Source: JANWYT01 sp034437555 (GTDB lineage: Bacteria > Chloroflexota > Anaerolineae > Aggregatilineales > Phototrophicaceae). From it: DNA of 64,000 nt. Under the pieces are notes generated by a model. The model did no database searches and was not told where the DNA came from. It was given only the letters and a program-made list of their open reading frames with translations. The DNA is taken from assembly GCA_034437555.1 (NCBI GenBank), contig DAOTTQ010000086.1, positions 19,642-83,641 on the forward strand. The letters run 5' to 3'. A program made the position numbers and the translations under genes. Numbering within the stretch: position 1 is the stretch's first letter; each line of letters starts with the position of its first letter. Shown here piece by piece: positions 8,419 through 17,615 of this stretch.

Positions 8419-9765
8419 ATGTTTGAAAGCCTGTCACAACGGCTACAAGGCGTTTTTGATAACTTAGGCAAGGGCGGGCGCGTTACAGAACAAGATGTAA
8501 CGGACGCAATGCGTGAGGTACGGATGGCACTGCTTGAGGCAGATGTGGCTTTGCCCATCGTCAAAACCTTTGTCAACCGCGTTAAAGAACGTGCTTTGGG
8601 TGCAGAAGTGCATAAAAAGCTACGCCCCAGCGAACAGGTCATTAAAATTGTCCACGAAGAACTCATCGAAACGCTTGGCGAAGGCGGAAAGCTGAATTTT
8701 ACCTCTAACCAAAAGCCTCATGTTATTATGATGATTGGCTTACAGGGGTCGGGTAAAACAACCAGTGGCGCCAAACTTGCCATGTACCTTCGTAAAGAAG
8801 GACGCACACCCTTCTTAATTGCCGCCGATACTTACCGCCCCGCCGCCGTTGACCAATTGGTGACATTGGCAAAGCAAGTGGGCATTGGCTATTATGAAGA
8901 AGGCATAAAAGCCTCCCCACCCGAGATTGTCTCACGGGGGCTAGAGGCTGCCAAAAATGCGAATGCGTCTGTGGTGATTGTGGACACGGCAGGACGCTTG
9001 CAAATTGATGAAACGCTGATGCAAGAGCTTGAGGATATCAAGAAGCGCACCAACCCCTCAGAAATTTTGCTAGTGGCAGATGCCATGACAGGGCAAGAAG
9101 CCGTAAGCATTGCCACAGGTTTTAACCAACGTTTGGGCATTACAGGGCTTATCCTTACGAAGGTGGACGGGGATGCACGCGGTGGGGCTGCGCTTTCTAT
9201 GCGCGCCGTTACAGGTGTACCCATTAAGTTCATCGGTTCTGGGGAAAAAATTAGCCTTGATACATTTGAGGTATTCCACCCAAGCCGTATTGCAGACCGT
9301 ATTTTAGGCATGGGCGATATGCTCTCGCTGATTGAAAAAGCGGAATCGCTTTACGAAGAAGAAGAGGCGATGCGCCTTCAAAAGAAGATGATGGAGAACG
9401 ATTTCAACCTCCAAGACTTCTTAGAACAACTTCGCAAAATTCGGAAGATGGGGCCCTTAAGCCAAGTTCTGGGGATGATTCCAGGCGTAAGTAAAATGCA
9501 AATGCAAGGGGCTTTTAAGAACGAAGAGGTAGAAGACCGCCTAAAGCGCGTGGAAGCTATCATTAGTTCTATGACCAACAAAGAACGCCAACGCCCCAAA
9601 CTCTTAGATGCCAGCCGTAAAAAGCGCATCGCGCGCGGTGCAGGCGTTGAAGTGCGCGATGTAAACGATGTCATCAAGCAATATCAACAAATGCAAACGA
9701 TGATGGGACAACTTCGCAAAGGCAAGTTCCCAAAAATTCCCGGCTTTGATGGGCTGGGCTTTTAG
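8419..9765 (+). CDS. ffh: signal recognition particle protein Ffh
   Basis: A 448-residue SRP54-type GTPase that binds signal sequences and 4.5S RNA and targets nascent chains to FtsY at the membrane. The N domain helices (1-90) precede the G domain with GLQGSGKTT (about 107-115), DTAGRLQ (about 190) and TKVDGDARGG (about 248). The Met-rich M domain (about 300-448) has MGPLSQVLGMIPG and a run of Met residues. It heads a run with rpsP, a KH protein and rimM, the order seen in many bacteria. Confidence 0.98.
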   Translation: MFESLSQRLQGVFDNLGKGGRVTEQDVTDAMREVRMALLEADVALPIVKTFVNRVKERALGAEVHKKLRPSEQVIKIVHEELIETLGEGGKLNFTSNQKPHVIMMIGLQGSGKTTSGAKLAMYLRKEGRTPFLIAADTYRPAAVDQLVTLAKQVGIGYYEEGIKASPPEIVSRGLEAAKNANASVVIVDTAGRLQIDETLMQELEDIKKRTNPSEILLVADAMTGQEAVSIATGFNQRLGITGLILTKVDGDARGGAALSMRAVTGVPIKFIGSGEKISLDTFEVFHPSRIADRILGMGDMLSLIEKAESLYEEEEAMRLQKKMMENDFNLQDFLEQLRKIRKMGPLSQVLGMIPGVSKMQMQGAFKNEEVEDRLKRVEAIISSMTNKERQRPKLLDASRKKRIARGAGVEVRDVNDVIKQYQQMQTMMGQLRKGKFPKIPGFDGLGF

Positions 9766-9805
9766 ACCGATTGATTAAAACGCTTTGAGGAGCAAGTAAA
9801 ACACT

Positions 9806-10189
9806 ATGGTTCGTATTCGTCTCACCCGTACGGGTTCTAAATTTCAACCCAGCTACCGCATTATCGTTACAGATAGCCGTCGTCCCCGTGACACGCGCCC
9901 TCTTGAAACACTTGGGCATTACAACCCACGCACGCGCCCTTCTACCGAAGTTGTTAAAGAAGACCGCGCCCTGTATTGGCTAAGCGTTGGCGCACAAGCC
10001 AGCGAATCTGTGGCAAATATCTTTACCCGCAATGGCACAATGGCACGCCTAGAACGCCTTCGTAAGGGTGAAAGCATTGAAGACCTTGCCGCCGAAGCCA
10101 TAGCAAACGCCAAACCATTGCCAAGCCCACGCACTAATTACCCTTCTCCCGAAGCAGGGCAAGGCAAGAAAAGCAAGCAAAAAGCCTAG
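9806..10189 (+). CDS. rpsP: 30S ribosomal protein S16
   Basis: A 127-residue protein whose first 80 residues match S16 (MVRIRLTRTGSK, YRIIVTDSRRPRD, ETLGHYNPR). S16 binds 16S rRNA early in 30S assembly. The C-terminal 40 residues, ending in Gly/Lys-rich sequence (GQGKKSKQKA), extend beyond the roughly 80-90 residue core. It lies 40 bases after ffh and 74 before the KH protein; GGAG stands close before the ATG. Confidence 0.97.
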   Translation: MVRIRLTRTGSKFQPSYRIIVTDSRRPRDTRPLETLGHYNPRTRPSTEVVKEDRALYWLSVGAQASESVANIFTRNGTMARLERLRKGESIEDLAAEAIANAKPLPSPRTNYPSPEAGQGKKSKQKA

Positions 10190-10263
10190 TTTTTAGGACA
10201 ATTACGGGGCGTGAACCCTCATGCCCCTGTTACTCCTAAAATTTTTCTTACAAGGACACCCTC

Positions 10264-10500
10264 ATGATTGAAGAAACCCTTATTCAATATATTGCCGAAA
10301 ACCTTGTGAACGAACCCGACCAAGTACGCCTAACACGCCGTGATGCAGGACGAAGTGTGGTATTAGAGCTTCGCGTGGCAAAAAGCGACATGGGGCGCGT
10401 GATTGGTAAAAATGGGCGCGTTGCCAATGCCATCCGTGACTTACTAAAAGCCGTTGGTGAAGCCAATCGCGGTAAGCGCGTGATTTTAGAAATTGAATAA
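10264..10500 (+). CDS. khpA: KH-domain RNA-binding protein KhpA-like
   Basis: A 78-residue single KH domain with the GxxG loop as GKNG (RVIGKNGRVANAIR). This protein is commonly encoded between rpsP and rimM. In other bacteria KhpA binds RNA broadly and works with KhpB in cell-size control; that role here is inferred from the family. No KhpB is in the window. Confidence 0.93.
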   Translation: MIEETLIQYIAENLVNEPDQVRLTRRDAGRSVVLELRVAKSDMGRVIGKNGRVANAIRDLLKAVGEANRGKRVILEIE

Positions 10501-10540
10501 AGACCAATAACGCTCAATAAAGACTGAATAACTGGCAAAC

Positions 10541-11077
10541 ATGACAAAAAAGAACAACCCCCACTATCTTTTGCTTGGTGAAATTTTGCGTCCCCACGGT
10601 GTTTTGGGTGAGGTGCGCGTGCGCCTACTTACCGATTACCCCGAACGCATGAAGAAGCTAAAAACCGCCTATTTGGGCAATGACCCCGAAAAGCCAAACG
10701 CCACACCCATCGACTTAGAAAGTGTGCGCCATACCCAAGACTACGCGCTAGTTAAGTTTAGTGAGTCGCATAGCCGTAACGATGCTGAAGCGTATCGTGG
10801 CTTGTACTTAATGATTGACTTTGACAATGCCATACCGTTGGATAATGACGAATACTACAGCTACGAACTCATCGGCTTAACTGTTAAAACCGTACAAGGC
10901 GATGAAATTGGCACAGTAACCGACATTATGGAAACAGGCGCAAACGACGTTCTCATTGTAAAAAGTGAGGTTTTAGGGCAGGTGTTATTGCCCGCTCACT
11001 CCCAAACTATGGTTGATATTAACTTTGATGAAGGCATCATCACAATGGACTTGCCAGAGGGTTTGCTTCCTTCCTAA
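10541..11077 (+). CDS. rimM: ribosome maturation factor RimM
   Basis: A 178-residue protein with the N-terminal RimM beta-barrel (LLGEILRPHGVLGEVRVRLLTDYPER) and the C-terminal PRC-type barrel (YYSYELIGLTVKTVQGDEIGTV). It assists assembly of the 30S head and binds S19. It is 40 bases after khpA. trmD and rplS, which often follow, are absent here; 181 bases with a new promoter separate it from dprA. Confidence 0.96.
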   Translation: MTKKNNPHYLLLGEILRPHGVLGEVRVRLLTDYPERMKKLKTAYLGNDPEKPNATPIDLESVRHTQDYALVKFSESHSRNDAEAYRGLYLMIDFDNAIPLDNDEYYSYELIGLTVKTVQGDEIGTVTDIMETGANDVLIVKSEVLGQVLLPAHSQTMVDINFDEGIITMDLPEGLLPS

Positions 11078-11202
11078 ATAGCCTCCTAGACGCTATTGCT
11101 TTTTAACCCTAAGACAAAGCTTTTGCCCGCTTTTTTCAAAGAGTGTCGCTGTTTGGGGTGAAGCCCCCATCCTCTAAGACACGCCCTCTTTTCACCAATA
11201 AC

Positions 11203-11232
11203 TTGACAAGTTAAACAAACCGTTGCTATTCT
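11203..11232 (+). promoter_or_regulatory. strong sigma-70-type promoter of dprA
   Basis: A consensus -35 TTGACA at 11203-11208 and a -10 TATTCT at 11227-11232 are 18 bases apart. RNA would start at about 11239. That is downstream of the TTG at 11223 that opens the longest reading frame, so this promoter also argues for the later dprA start at 11259. Confidence 0.65.
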
Positions 11233-11258
11233 GTGTACACAGGATAGGATGGCATACT

Positions 11259-12353
11259 TTGACGAACGATACTCGCTATTGGCTGGCATTACACCATTCC
11301 GAAGGCATTAGCCCAAGCAAACTGTACCCGCTTGTGGCTCGCTTTGGTAGCGCGGAGCGTGCTTGGAATGCGCCCCTTCATGCGTTGCGAGAGGCGGGCA
11401 TCAATGAAGCAAGCGTCGCAAAGTTTCAAGCGTATCGTGATAAAACCAATCCCGACACGCTGCTTAATACGCTTCATCAGCATGGGGCGCACCTGCTGAC
11501 GATAACAGATGCCGAGTATCCGCCCCTTTTGCGTAAGATTGTGAATGCGCCACCCCTTCTTTATATCAAGGGCAGGCTACAAGAAAGCGACCAATTGGCA
11601 CTCGCGGTTGTGGGTACACGCAACGCCAGCCAATACGGGCGTGATGCCAGTTTCCAGCTTAGTCAGTCTTTAGCGCAACACGGCGTAACCATTATTTCGG
11701 GCTTGGCGCAGGGCGTAGACCTTAATGCCCATCGGGGCGCGTTACAAGCCAAAGGGCGCACAATTGCCATTTTGGGGTGTGGCATAGACCGCATTTACCC
11801 CACCGAACACACTGCCTTTGCCAAAGAGATTGTGCAAAACGGCGCACTCATCAGCGAGTTTAGGCTGGGTACACCCCCACACAGAAACAACTTTCCCCAA
11901 CGCAACCGTATCATTAGTGGGATGGCGTTGGGCGTGCTGGTTATTGAAGCCCCCGAAGGCAGCGGCGCACTCATCACGGCAAACACGGCTTTAGAGCAAG
12001 GGCGCGATGTGTATGCTGTGCCATCGGGCATTTTTAGCCCCAAAGGCGCAGGCACAAACAAGCTCATTCAGGACGGCGCAAAGCCCATCATGAAGGTAGA
12101 AGACATCCTAAATGAACTCAATATCGCTATGGTGCAAGCCGAAACGCGCCAACGCACCGAAGAAATTATTCCCGACAATAGCCTAGAGTCACAGGTCATC
12201 AATTTGCTTAGTGACACGCCCATTCACCTGGATGAACTGGCAAGACACCTCAACCTATCCACCAAAGACCTTAGCCCTGTCATGGCAGTGATGGAATTAA
12301 AGGGACTTGCACAAATGGTTGGAACAATGCATTATTGCCGTTCTCATGGATAA
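11259..12353 (+). CDS. dprA: DNA-processing protein DprA
   Basis: A 364-residue DprA, which loads RecA on incoming single-stranded DNA during natural transformation. It has an N-terminal helical domain (1-70), a Rossmann-like core with VVGTRNASQYG, ISGLAQGVDLNAH and ILGCGIDRIYP, and a C-terminal winged-helix domain (about 300-364). I chose TTG at 11259 because AGGATAGG ends 9 bases before it and because the promoter at 11203-11232 would leave an earlier TTG (11223) out of the RNA. The guanylyltransferase follows after 28 bases. Confidence 0.93.
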   Translation: MTNDTRYWLALHHSEGISPSKLYPLVARFGSAERAWNAPLHALREAGINEASVAKFQAYRDKTNPDTLLNTLHQHGAHLLTITDAEYPPLLRKIVNAPPLLYIKGRLQESDQLALAVVGTRNASQYGRDASFQLSQSLAQHGVTIISGLAQGVDLNAHRGALQAKGRTIAILGCGIDRIYPTEHTAFAKEIVQNGALISEFRLGTPPHRNNFPQRNRIISGMALGVLVIEAPEGSGALITANTALEQGRDVYAVPSGIFSPKGAGTNKLIQDGAKPIMKVEDILNELNIAMVQAETRQRTEEIIPDNSLESQVINLLSDTPIHLDELARHLNLSTKDLSPVMAVMELKGLAQMVGTMHYCRSHG

Positions 12354-12381
12354 ATTAGCCCAACAAAGGATGCACGCATCA

Positions 12382-13467
12382 ATGGAACACTACTATGCTC
12401 TTATCTTGGCAGGTGGCGGTGGCACGCGCCTTTGGCCCCTTAGCCGTAAGGATAAGCCTAAGCAAATGATTCCTCTTCTGAACGAGGATACCATGTTTCA
12501 GATGGCGGTTAATCGCTTGCAACCCCTTTTTCCACCAGAGCGAATCCTTGTTGTGACGGGTCAAAAATATGTGGATGATATGCGCCGTGATGCGCCCGAC
12601 ATCCCCGCCGAAAACTTTATCGTAGAGCCGTTTGGGCGTGATAGCGGACCCGCCGTTGCGCTAGGGCTTGCCGTATTAGCCCACCGTGACCCACTGGCAA
12701 CAGTGGCGATGGTCACCGCAGACCACCACATTGCCCAAGAGGGCAAATTTAGGGATGTGCTAGAAGCCGCCCACGAAATCGCCCAAGAGGGCAAAACGGT
12801 CACACTCGGCATCAAGCCCGATTCCCCCTCTACGGGCTTTGGTTATATTCAGCGTGGCAGTCGGCTAGGCACAAGCAACGGCTTTGATTATCACATTGCC
12901 ACGCGCTTTACAGAAAAGCCCGACATCGTCAGAGCGTCTCAATTTGTGTCATCAGGGCGATATAGCTGGAACAGTGGCATGTTCATTTGGACGGTGGCAC
13001 AGGGCATGGCAGAATTTGAGCGCCAACAACCCGACATCTACACTGTAATACAAACCATTCAAGCTAGTGTTGATAAACCCGATTTTGAAGCAATTTTAAG
13101 CGTGGAGTGGGCAAAGATGCCCAAAAAATCCATTGATTACGCCATTATGGAAGGCGCGCAAAACATGAGTGTTATTCCTGTTGATATTGGCTGGAATGAC
13201 GTAGGAACATGGTCTAGCGTGTTTGATGTATTGGAAAAAGACGGGCTAGGTAACTGTGCCAAAGGCAAACAAGCCGAGAAACGCATCGCCCTAGACACCC
13301 ACAAAACCTTTGTTTACAGTGACCGATTGATTGTTACGATTGGCGTAGATAACGTGATTGTGGTAGAAACAGAGGATGTGCTTTTAATTTGTCACAAAGA
13401 CCGCGCCCAAGAAGTAAAAGAAGTTGTGAACTACCTAAGCGAAAATGGCAACGGAGATTATTTATAG
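12382..13467 (+). CDS. mannose-1-phosphate guanylyltransferase
   Basis: A 361-residue nucleotidyltransferase that makes GDP-mannose from GTP and mannose 1-phosphate. The opening ALILAGGGGTRLWPLSRKDKPKQ holds the GTP-binding signature, and FIVEPFGRDSGPAVALG, GYIQRG and DIGWNDVGTWSSV are typical of this family. It lacks the isomerase domain of bifunctional ManC. I chose ATG 12382, with AAAGGA at 12365-12370; a longer frame from 12307 would overlap dprA. Its stop touches the start of topA, suggesting translational coupling. GDP-mannose would feed the surface glycan genes found later in the window. Confidence 0.92.
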   Translation: MEHYYALILAGGGGTRLWPLSRKDKPKQMIPLLNEDTMFQMAVNRLQPLFPPERILVVTGQKYVDDMRRDAPDIPAENFIVEPFGRDSGPAVALGLAVLAHRDPLATVAMVTADHHIAQEGKFRDVLEAAHEIAQEGKTVTLGIKPDSPSTGFGYIQRGSRLGTSNGFDYHIATRFTEKPDIVRASQFVSSGRYSWNSGMFIWTVAQGMAEFERQQPDIYTVIQTIQASVDKPDFEAILSVEWAKMPKKSIDYAIMEGAQNMSVIPVDIGWNDVGTWSSVFDVLEKDGLGNCAKGKQAEKRIALDTHKTFVYSDRLIVTIGVDNVIVVETEDVLLICHKDRAQEVKEVVNYLSENGNGDYL

Positions 13468-15846
13468 ATGAGTGAACCGCTACAAGCCTATTGCGTGAAG
13501 TGCAAAACAAAACGCACCCTCTTAAACCCACAAGCGGTGTATTCGGTCACGGGTACGCCCATGACGAAGGGACAGTGTGAAGTCTGTGGCACTACCATGA
13601 GCCGTATGGGGGATACACCCGCCCATGCCAACGTGGAAAAGCCCGTTATTGCCCCACGCGAAAAGAAGCCTAAAACCGAGAAACCAGCGTCTAAAAAGAC
13701 CACCGCCCCCAAGAAGGGCAAGCCTGCCACCAAAGCCACCGAAAGCAAGGCAAAAGCAGGCAAAGCACCCACAGGAAAAGTAAAGTTTAGCAAGAACCTC
13801 GTCATTGTAGAGTCGCCTGCAAAAGCCCGTACCGTTGGCAACTTTCTGGGCAAAGATTTTACGGTCATGGCTTCTAAGGGGCATGTGCGTGATTTGCTGG
13901 TGACACAAATTTCTGTGGACGTAGACAACGATTTTGAGCCAAAGTACCGCGTCCCCAACGAAAAACGCGAAACAGTCAACGAACTTAAGAAAGCTGTAGA
14001 GAGCGCGGAAACTATTTATCTCGCCACCGACCCCGACCGTGAGGGCGAGGCGATTGCGTGGCACTTGGTTGCCGCAACCGATATTCCACAAGAGCGCATT
14101 AAGCGCGTAGTGTTCCACGAAATTACCAATAAAGCCATCCAAGAAGCGTTCTCTCATACCCGCGATATTGACAACAATCTGGTAAACGCCCAACAAGCGC
14201 GTCGCATCCTAGACCGCTTGGTCGGCTATAACATCACCGAGCTATTGTGGGAAAAAGTGCGTAATCGCCTATCGGCAGGGCGCGTGCAAAGTGTGGCACT
14301 GCGCATTGTTGTAGACCGCGAGCGCGAAATAGACGCATTTAACACCACCGAGTATTGGTCAATTGACGCAGACCTTGCAACAAGCAAGGGGGGTAAATTT
14401 ACGGCGCGTTTGGTTAAAATCAACGGAGAAGACCCCGTTCTGAATAGCGAAGCAGACGTAATGCCCCACGTTGAAGCCTTGCAAAAGAGCCGTTTTATCA
14501 TCAACGATTACAAAGTAGGCACGCGCCAACGCAAGCCATCGCCACCCTTTACCACCAGCACGCTTCAGCAAGAGTCCTCACGGCGTTTGGGCTTTACGGC
14601 AATGCGTACCATGCGGGCTGCCCAAGACCTTTACGAAGGCGTAGAGCTAGAATCAGGCAACGTGTTGGGCTTAATTACATACATGCGTACCGATAGCCTT
14701 AACGTATCGCCCGAAGCCCAAACCGAAGCCCGCGAGTACGTCACGCAACGCTACGGCAAAGAGTACATTCCTGACGAAGCACCCAAATACAAAACAAAAT
14801 CCAAAGGCGCACAAGAGGCACACGAGGCAGTTCGCCCCACCAGCGCAGAACGCACGCCCGATAGCATAAAGAAATACCTCTCCCAAGACCAATTTAAGCT
14901 GTATAAACTGATATGGGAACGCTTTATGGCAAGCCAAATGTCCAACGCCATTTATGATACCGTGCGTGTGGAAATGCAAGCTGGCGTTAGCGAAAGCGAC
15001 ATGCCCTACTTGCTAAGGGCTTCGGGAAGCCGTGTGAAGTTCAGTGGCTTCTTGGCATTGTATGAAGATGCAAAAGATGAGGACATTGCCATTGATGGCG
15101 ATGAAGGGCGCATTTTGCCCGAAATGGCATTACAAGATGCCGTTAATTTGCTAAAGCTATTGCCCGAACAGCACTTTACACAGCCCCCACCGCGCTACAC
15201 CGAAGCCAGCCTTGTCCGTACCCTAGAAGAGTATGGCATTGGTCGCCCAAGCACGTATGCGCCAACGGTCGCTGTCATCCAAGACCGCGACTATGTGGTA
15301 AAAGAGGACAAACGCCTTGTGCCGACCGAAACAGGCAAGGTCGTTAGCAACTTACTCATTCAGTTCTTCCCCGAAGAAATGGATTACCAGTTTACTGCCA
15401 AAATGGAAGATAAGCTGGACGAAATCGCCGAAGGTGATGGCATTTGGAAGCCTATGCTTAGGGAGTTTTACGCGCCCTTTGAAGCACGCATTACCAACGC
15501 CAAGGCAAACATGCCCGTCATGAAGCAAGAAGAAGAAATTGGGCGCATTTGCCCCACCTGTAACGAGGGTAAGCTGGCAATTAATTATGGGCGTTGGGGC
15601 AAATTTATCGGTTGCTCTAATTACCCCGAATGTAAACACACCGAACCGTACCTAGAACGACTTGGGATTCCTTGCCCCAAATGTGGTATAGAACACGGTG
15701 GCGAGGTGATTGAGCGCAAGACCAAACGTGGGCGCGTCTTTTACGGTTGCGCTCGCTATCCTGAATGTGATTTTGCAGCTTGGGAATTGCCCAAAGCAGG
15801 TGATGCCCCCAATGAAGAAGGCACTCTAATTACTGATGCAAGCTAA
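13468..15846 (+). CDS. topA: DNA topoisomerase I with N-terminal DUF5679-like zinc ribbon
   Basis: A 792-residue type IA topoisomerase that relaxes negative supercoils. Residues 1-50 form an extra module with CVKC and CEVC, matching the DUF5679-type zinc ribbon. A Lys/Ala/Pro-rich linker (about 55-105) follows. The Toprim domain begins at LVIVESPAKA (about 111) and has the metal site DPDREGEA (about 188-195). The active-site Tyr is at about 405 in GLITYMRTDS. Two C4 zinc fingers close the protein (CPTC...CSNYPEC and CPKC...CARYPEC). It begins immediately after the upstream stop codon. Confidence 0.97.
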   Translation: MSEPLQAYCVKCKTKRTLLNPQAVYSVTGTPMTKGQCEVCGTTMSRMGDTPAHANVEKPVIAPREKKPKTEKPASKKTTAPKKGKPATKATESKAKAGKAPTGKVKFSKNLVIVESPAKARTVGNFLGKDFTVMASKGHVRDLLVTQISVDVDNDFEPKYRVPNEKRETVNELKKAVESAETIYLATDPDREGEAIAWHLVAATDIPQERIKRVVFHEITNKAIQEAFSHTRDIDNNLVNAQQARRILDRLVGYNITELLWEKVRNRLSAGRVQSVALRIVVDREREIDAFNTTEYWSIDADLATSKGGKFTARLVKINGEDPVLNSEADVMPHVEALQKSRFIINDYKVGTRQRKPSPPFTTSTLQQESSRRLGFTAMRTMRAAQDLYEGVELESGNVLGLITYMRTDSLNVSPEAQTEAREYVTQRYGKEYIPDEAPKYKTKSKGAQEAHEAVRPTSAERTPDSIKKYLSQDQFKLYKLIWERFMASQMSNAIYDTVRVEMQAGVSESDMPYLLRASGSRVKFSGFLALYEDAKDEDIAIDGDEGRILPEMALQDAVNLLKLLPEQHFTQPPPRYTEASLVRTLEEYGIGRPSTYAPTVAVIQDRDYVVKEDKRLVPTETGKVVSNLLIQFFPEEMDYQFTAKMEDKLDEIAEGDGIWKPMLREFYAPFEARITNAKANMPVMKQEEEIGRICPTCNEGKLAINYGRWGKFIGCSNYPECKHTEPYLERLGIPCPKCGIEHGGEVIERKTKRGRVFYGCARYPECDFAAWELPKAGDAPNEEGTLITDAS

Positions 15847-15872
15847 AGGGGGCGGTTTGCCCCCTAAATTTT
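15847..15872 (+). terminator. probable terminator after topA
   Basis: GGGGGC (15848-15853) pairs with GCCCCC (15859-15864) around a 5-base loop, starting directly after the topA stop. The tract after it is TAAATTTT, an interrupted T run, so efficiency is uncertain. Confidence 0.5.
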
Positions 15873-15958
15873 GCGTGAAGTCGCAACTCGTTATATACTC
15901 TCTGAATAAGGGATGACTGGCTTTTGTGTTGCAACGGAACCAAGAAAGGCACGCGCTC

Positions 15959-17527
15959 ATGAGTTTACTGCGTAGAAATAAATCGGATTCTAAAGAACAG
16001 GCTGTACCAGCATCAACAGATACCCCCAAAAAAGAAGCAAAGTCTGGCGGTGGTTTACGCCAATGGCTAGTGGATTCTTATAACGGGCTTTACAAAATTG
16101 TATTAGAACCCAGTATGCCCTCCAAAGGGTCTGTCATTTTGCTGGTGGTGGGCTTGCTCATTGGGCTATTGTGGGCGTATTCTGTGTCGCCTGTGGTGTT
16201 TACGGGCGCAAACCCCAACCGCCTTAACCAATCTGCTCAAGACCAATGGATTAAGTTGGTTGCGGGCAATTATGCGCGTGGTTTCTATGCGACAGACCAA
16301 GCCCAAGACCTCATTGGGCGCATTGATGACCCCGCCAACGCCATTACAAGATTATTAAGTGACCCAAATACCACCCCATCGGATAGCACCGCACTGCAAC
16401 AATTACAAAGTGTCGCACAAGGTGTTACTGGCACACCCACGCCGGAAAGTCCCGGATTCGTTTCAGATTTATTAAGCGGCTGGCTTGTTCCCGCCCTCAT
16501 TTTGATTATTGGTTTCCCCATTTTAACGGTGGCATGGAAACTGCTTATTCAACCCAACTTTGTTGCACCTGTGGTGATGCGTGTTCAAGAAATGCGTAAC
16601 CCCGTCCTAAAAGACAAAAACGACAAAGCACGCGCTGACCTAAAACGCTTACAAGAACAAAACCAAGAACTAGTCCGCATGAAGAAAGAAACGGTTGCCG
16701 ATGTTGAACTAGGCGAACCCGTAACCCAAGTGCTAAAAGTGTATAGCAAGGGTCGCAGATTTGATGAATCGGATGAAATTGAGTTTGGTGAAGAATTTTT
16801 GGGGCAATGTGGCGCAGTCATTCCCGAAAGCATGAATGATGACCCCGTAGCCGTTGAAATTTGGCTGTTTGATATGTTTGCCAGCGACGACCAAAATCAC
16901 AAACGCCTTTTCTTAACACCGCTTGCTAGCCAAGACCCCGCCCTTCGCACGCGCCTTTCCGGTGACCCCGAAGTGAACTTGGCGGAAGCAGCTATTGCCC
17001 AAGCAGGCGCGAAAGTGGTGATTGATTCCCAAAAAGTTCGCCTACAAGCCGATATGGTTGATGCTCAAGTGGGCGCAGACGGGCGTTTTGAGAGCTTCAG
17101 AATGAAAATAACGGCATGGAAGAAAACAACAGGAAGGTCGGCGTTGCCTGTGGCTTATGGCACACAGGCACCTGTGGCACCCGCACCCGCTTACACACCG
17201 CCGCCACAGCCCGCCTATAACCCACCGCCCCAAAGCTATGCGCCACCGCCACCTGCACAGCGTCCGATGTCGGATTATGATAATATCTCATTTGACCCGC
17301 CACCTGCTGCGCCGTCACCGTTCCCACCTGCGCCTAGCTATGCGCCACCGCCACCTGCACAGCGTCCGATGTCGGATTATGATAATATCTCTTTCGACCC
17401 CCTACCTGTGCCACCGCAAGCCGCTAGACCGCCACAACAGGCTTCATTCTCGCCATTACCCCCTCCCGGCGAAGATGATGACCCCTTTGGCGGAACAGGC
17501 GACTTTACACCCATTCCACGTACCTAA
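15959..17527 (+). CDS. membrane protein of unknown function with proline-rich tail
   Basis: A 522-residue protein I do not recognise. A basic N-terminus leads to a first membrane segment (about 58-82, SVILLVVGLLIGLLWAYSV), an external part of about 100 residues with a Thr/Pro stretch, and a second membrane segment (about 178-200). A coiled coil (about 215-250, ADLKRLQEQNQELVRMKKE) and a mixed alpha/beta region of about 150 residues follow, presumably cytoplasmic. The tail from about 395 is rich in Pro/Ala/Tyr and contains a duplicated 34-residue unit with PPPPAQRPMSDYDNISFDP. I chose ATG 15959, preceded by AAAGG. Confidence 0.75.
   Translation: MSLLRRNKSDSKEQAVPASTDTPKKEAKSGGGLRQWLVDSYNGLYKIVLEPSMPSKGSVILLVVGLLIGLLWAYSVSPVVFTGANPNRLNQSAQDQWIKLVAGNYARGFYATDQAQDLIGRIDDPANAITRLLSDPNTTPSDSTALQQLQSVAQGVTGTPTPESPGFVSDLLSGWLVPALILIIGFPILTVAWKLLIQPNFVAPVVMRVQEMRNPVLKDKNDKARADLKRLQEQNQELVRMKKETVADVELGEPVTQVLKVYSKGRRFDESDEIEFGEEFLGQCGAVIPESMNDDPVAVEIWLFDMFASDDQNHKRLFLTPLASQDPALRTRLSGDPEVNLAEAAIAQAGAKVVIDSQKVRLQADMVDAQVGADGRFESFRMKITAWKKTTGRSALPVAYGTQAPVAPAPAYTPPPQPAYNPPPQSYAPPPPAQRPMSDYDNISFDPPPAAPSPFPPAPSYAPPPPAQRPMSDYDNISFDPLPVPPQAARPPQQASFSPLPPPGEDDDPFGGTGDFTPIPRT
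17234..17403 (+). repeat. 102-base tandem duplication in the proline-rich tail
   Basis: The stretch starting AGCTATGCGCCACCGCCACC at 17234 recurs 102 bases later at 17336, with about 65 nearly identical bases per copy. The offset is a multiple of three, so the reading frame is kept. It looks like a recent unequal duplication. Confidence 0.85.
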
Positions 17528-17541
17528 AGCTATCAAACACA

Positions 17542-17579
17542 AAGAAGCCCTATTTATAAAACGAATAGGGCTTCTTTTT
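17542..17579 (+). terminator. intrinsic terminator between convergent genes
   Basis: A 13-base-pair stem, AAGAAGCCCTATT (17542-17554) with AATAGGGCTTCTT (17564-17576), is followed by TTT. It ends the plus-strand gene at 17527 and sits before the convergent gene ending at 17616. Confidence 0.85.
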
Positions 17580-17615
17580 CATATTGTTAAAAACTATTGT
17601 TGTAAACGCCCCCTC

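Noticed and set aside
10206..10236. Hairpin GGGGC...GCCCC between rpsP and khpA as a terminator
   Set aside because: No T run follows and the genes around it are normally cotranscribed.
11223..11258. Longer N-terminus of DprA from TTG 11223
   Set aside because: It overlaps the -10 of a strong promoter and lacks a ribosome site; TTG 11259 has AGGATAGG before it.
13522..14196. 224-codon minus-strand ORF inside topA
   Set aside because: Antisense to the conserved Toprim region; no ribosome site or motif.
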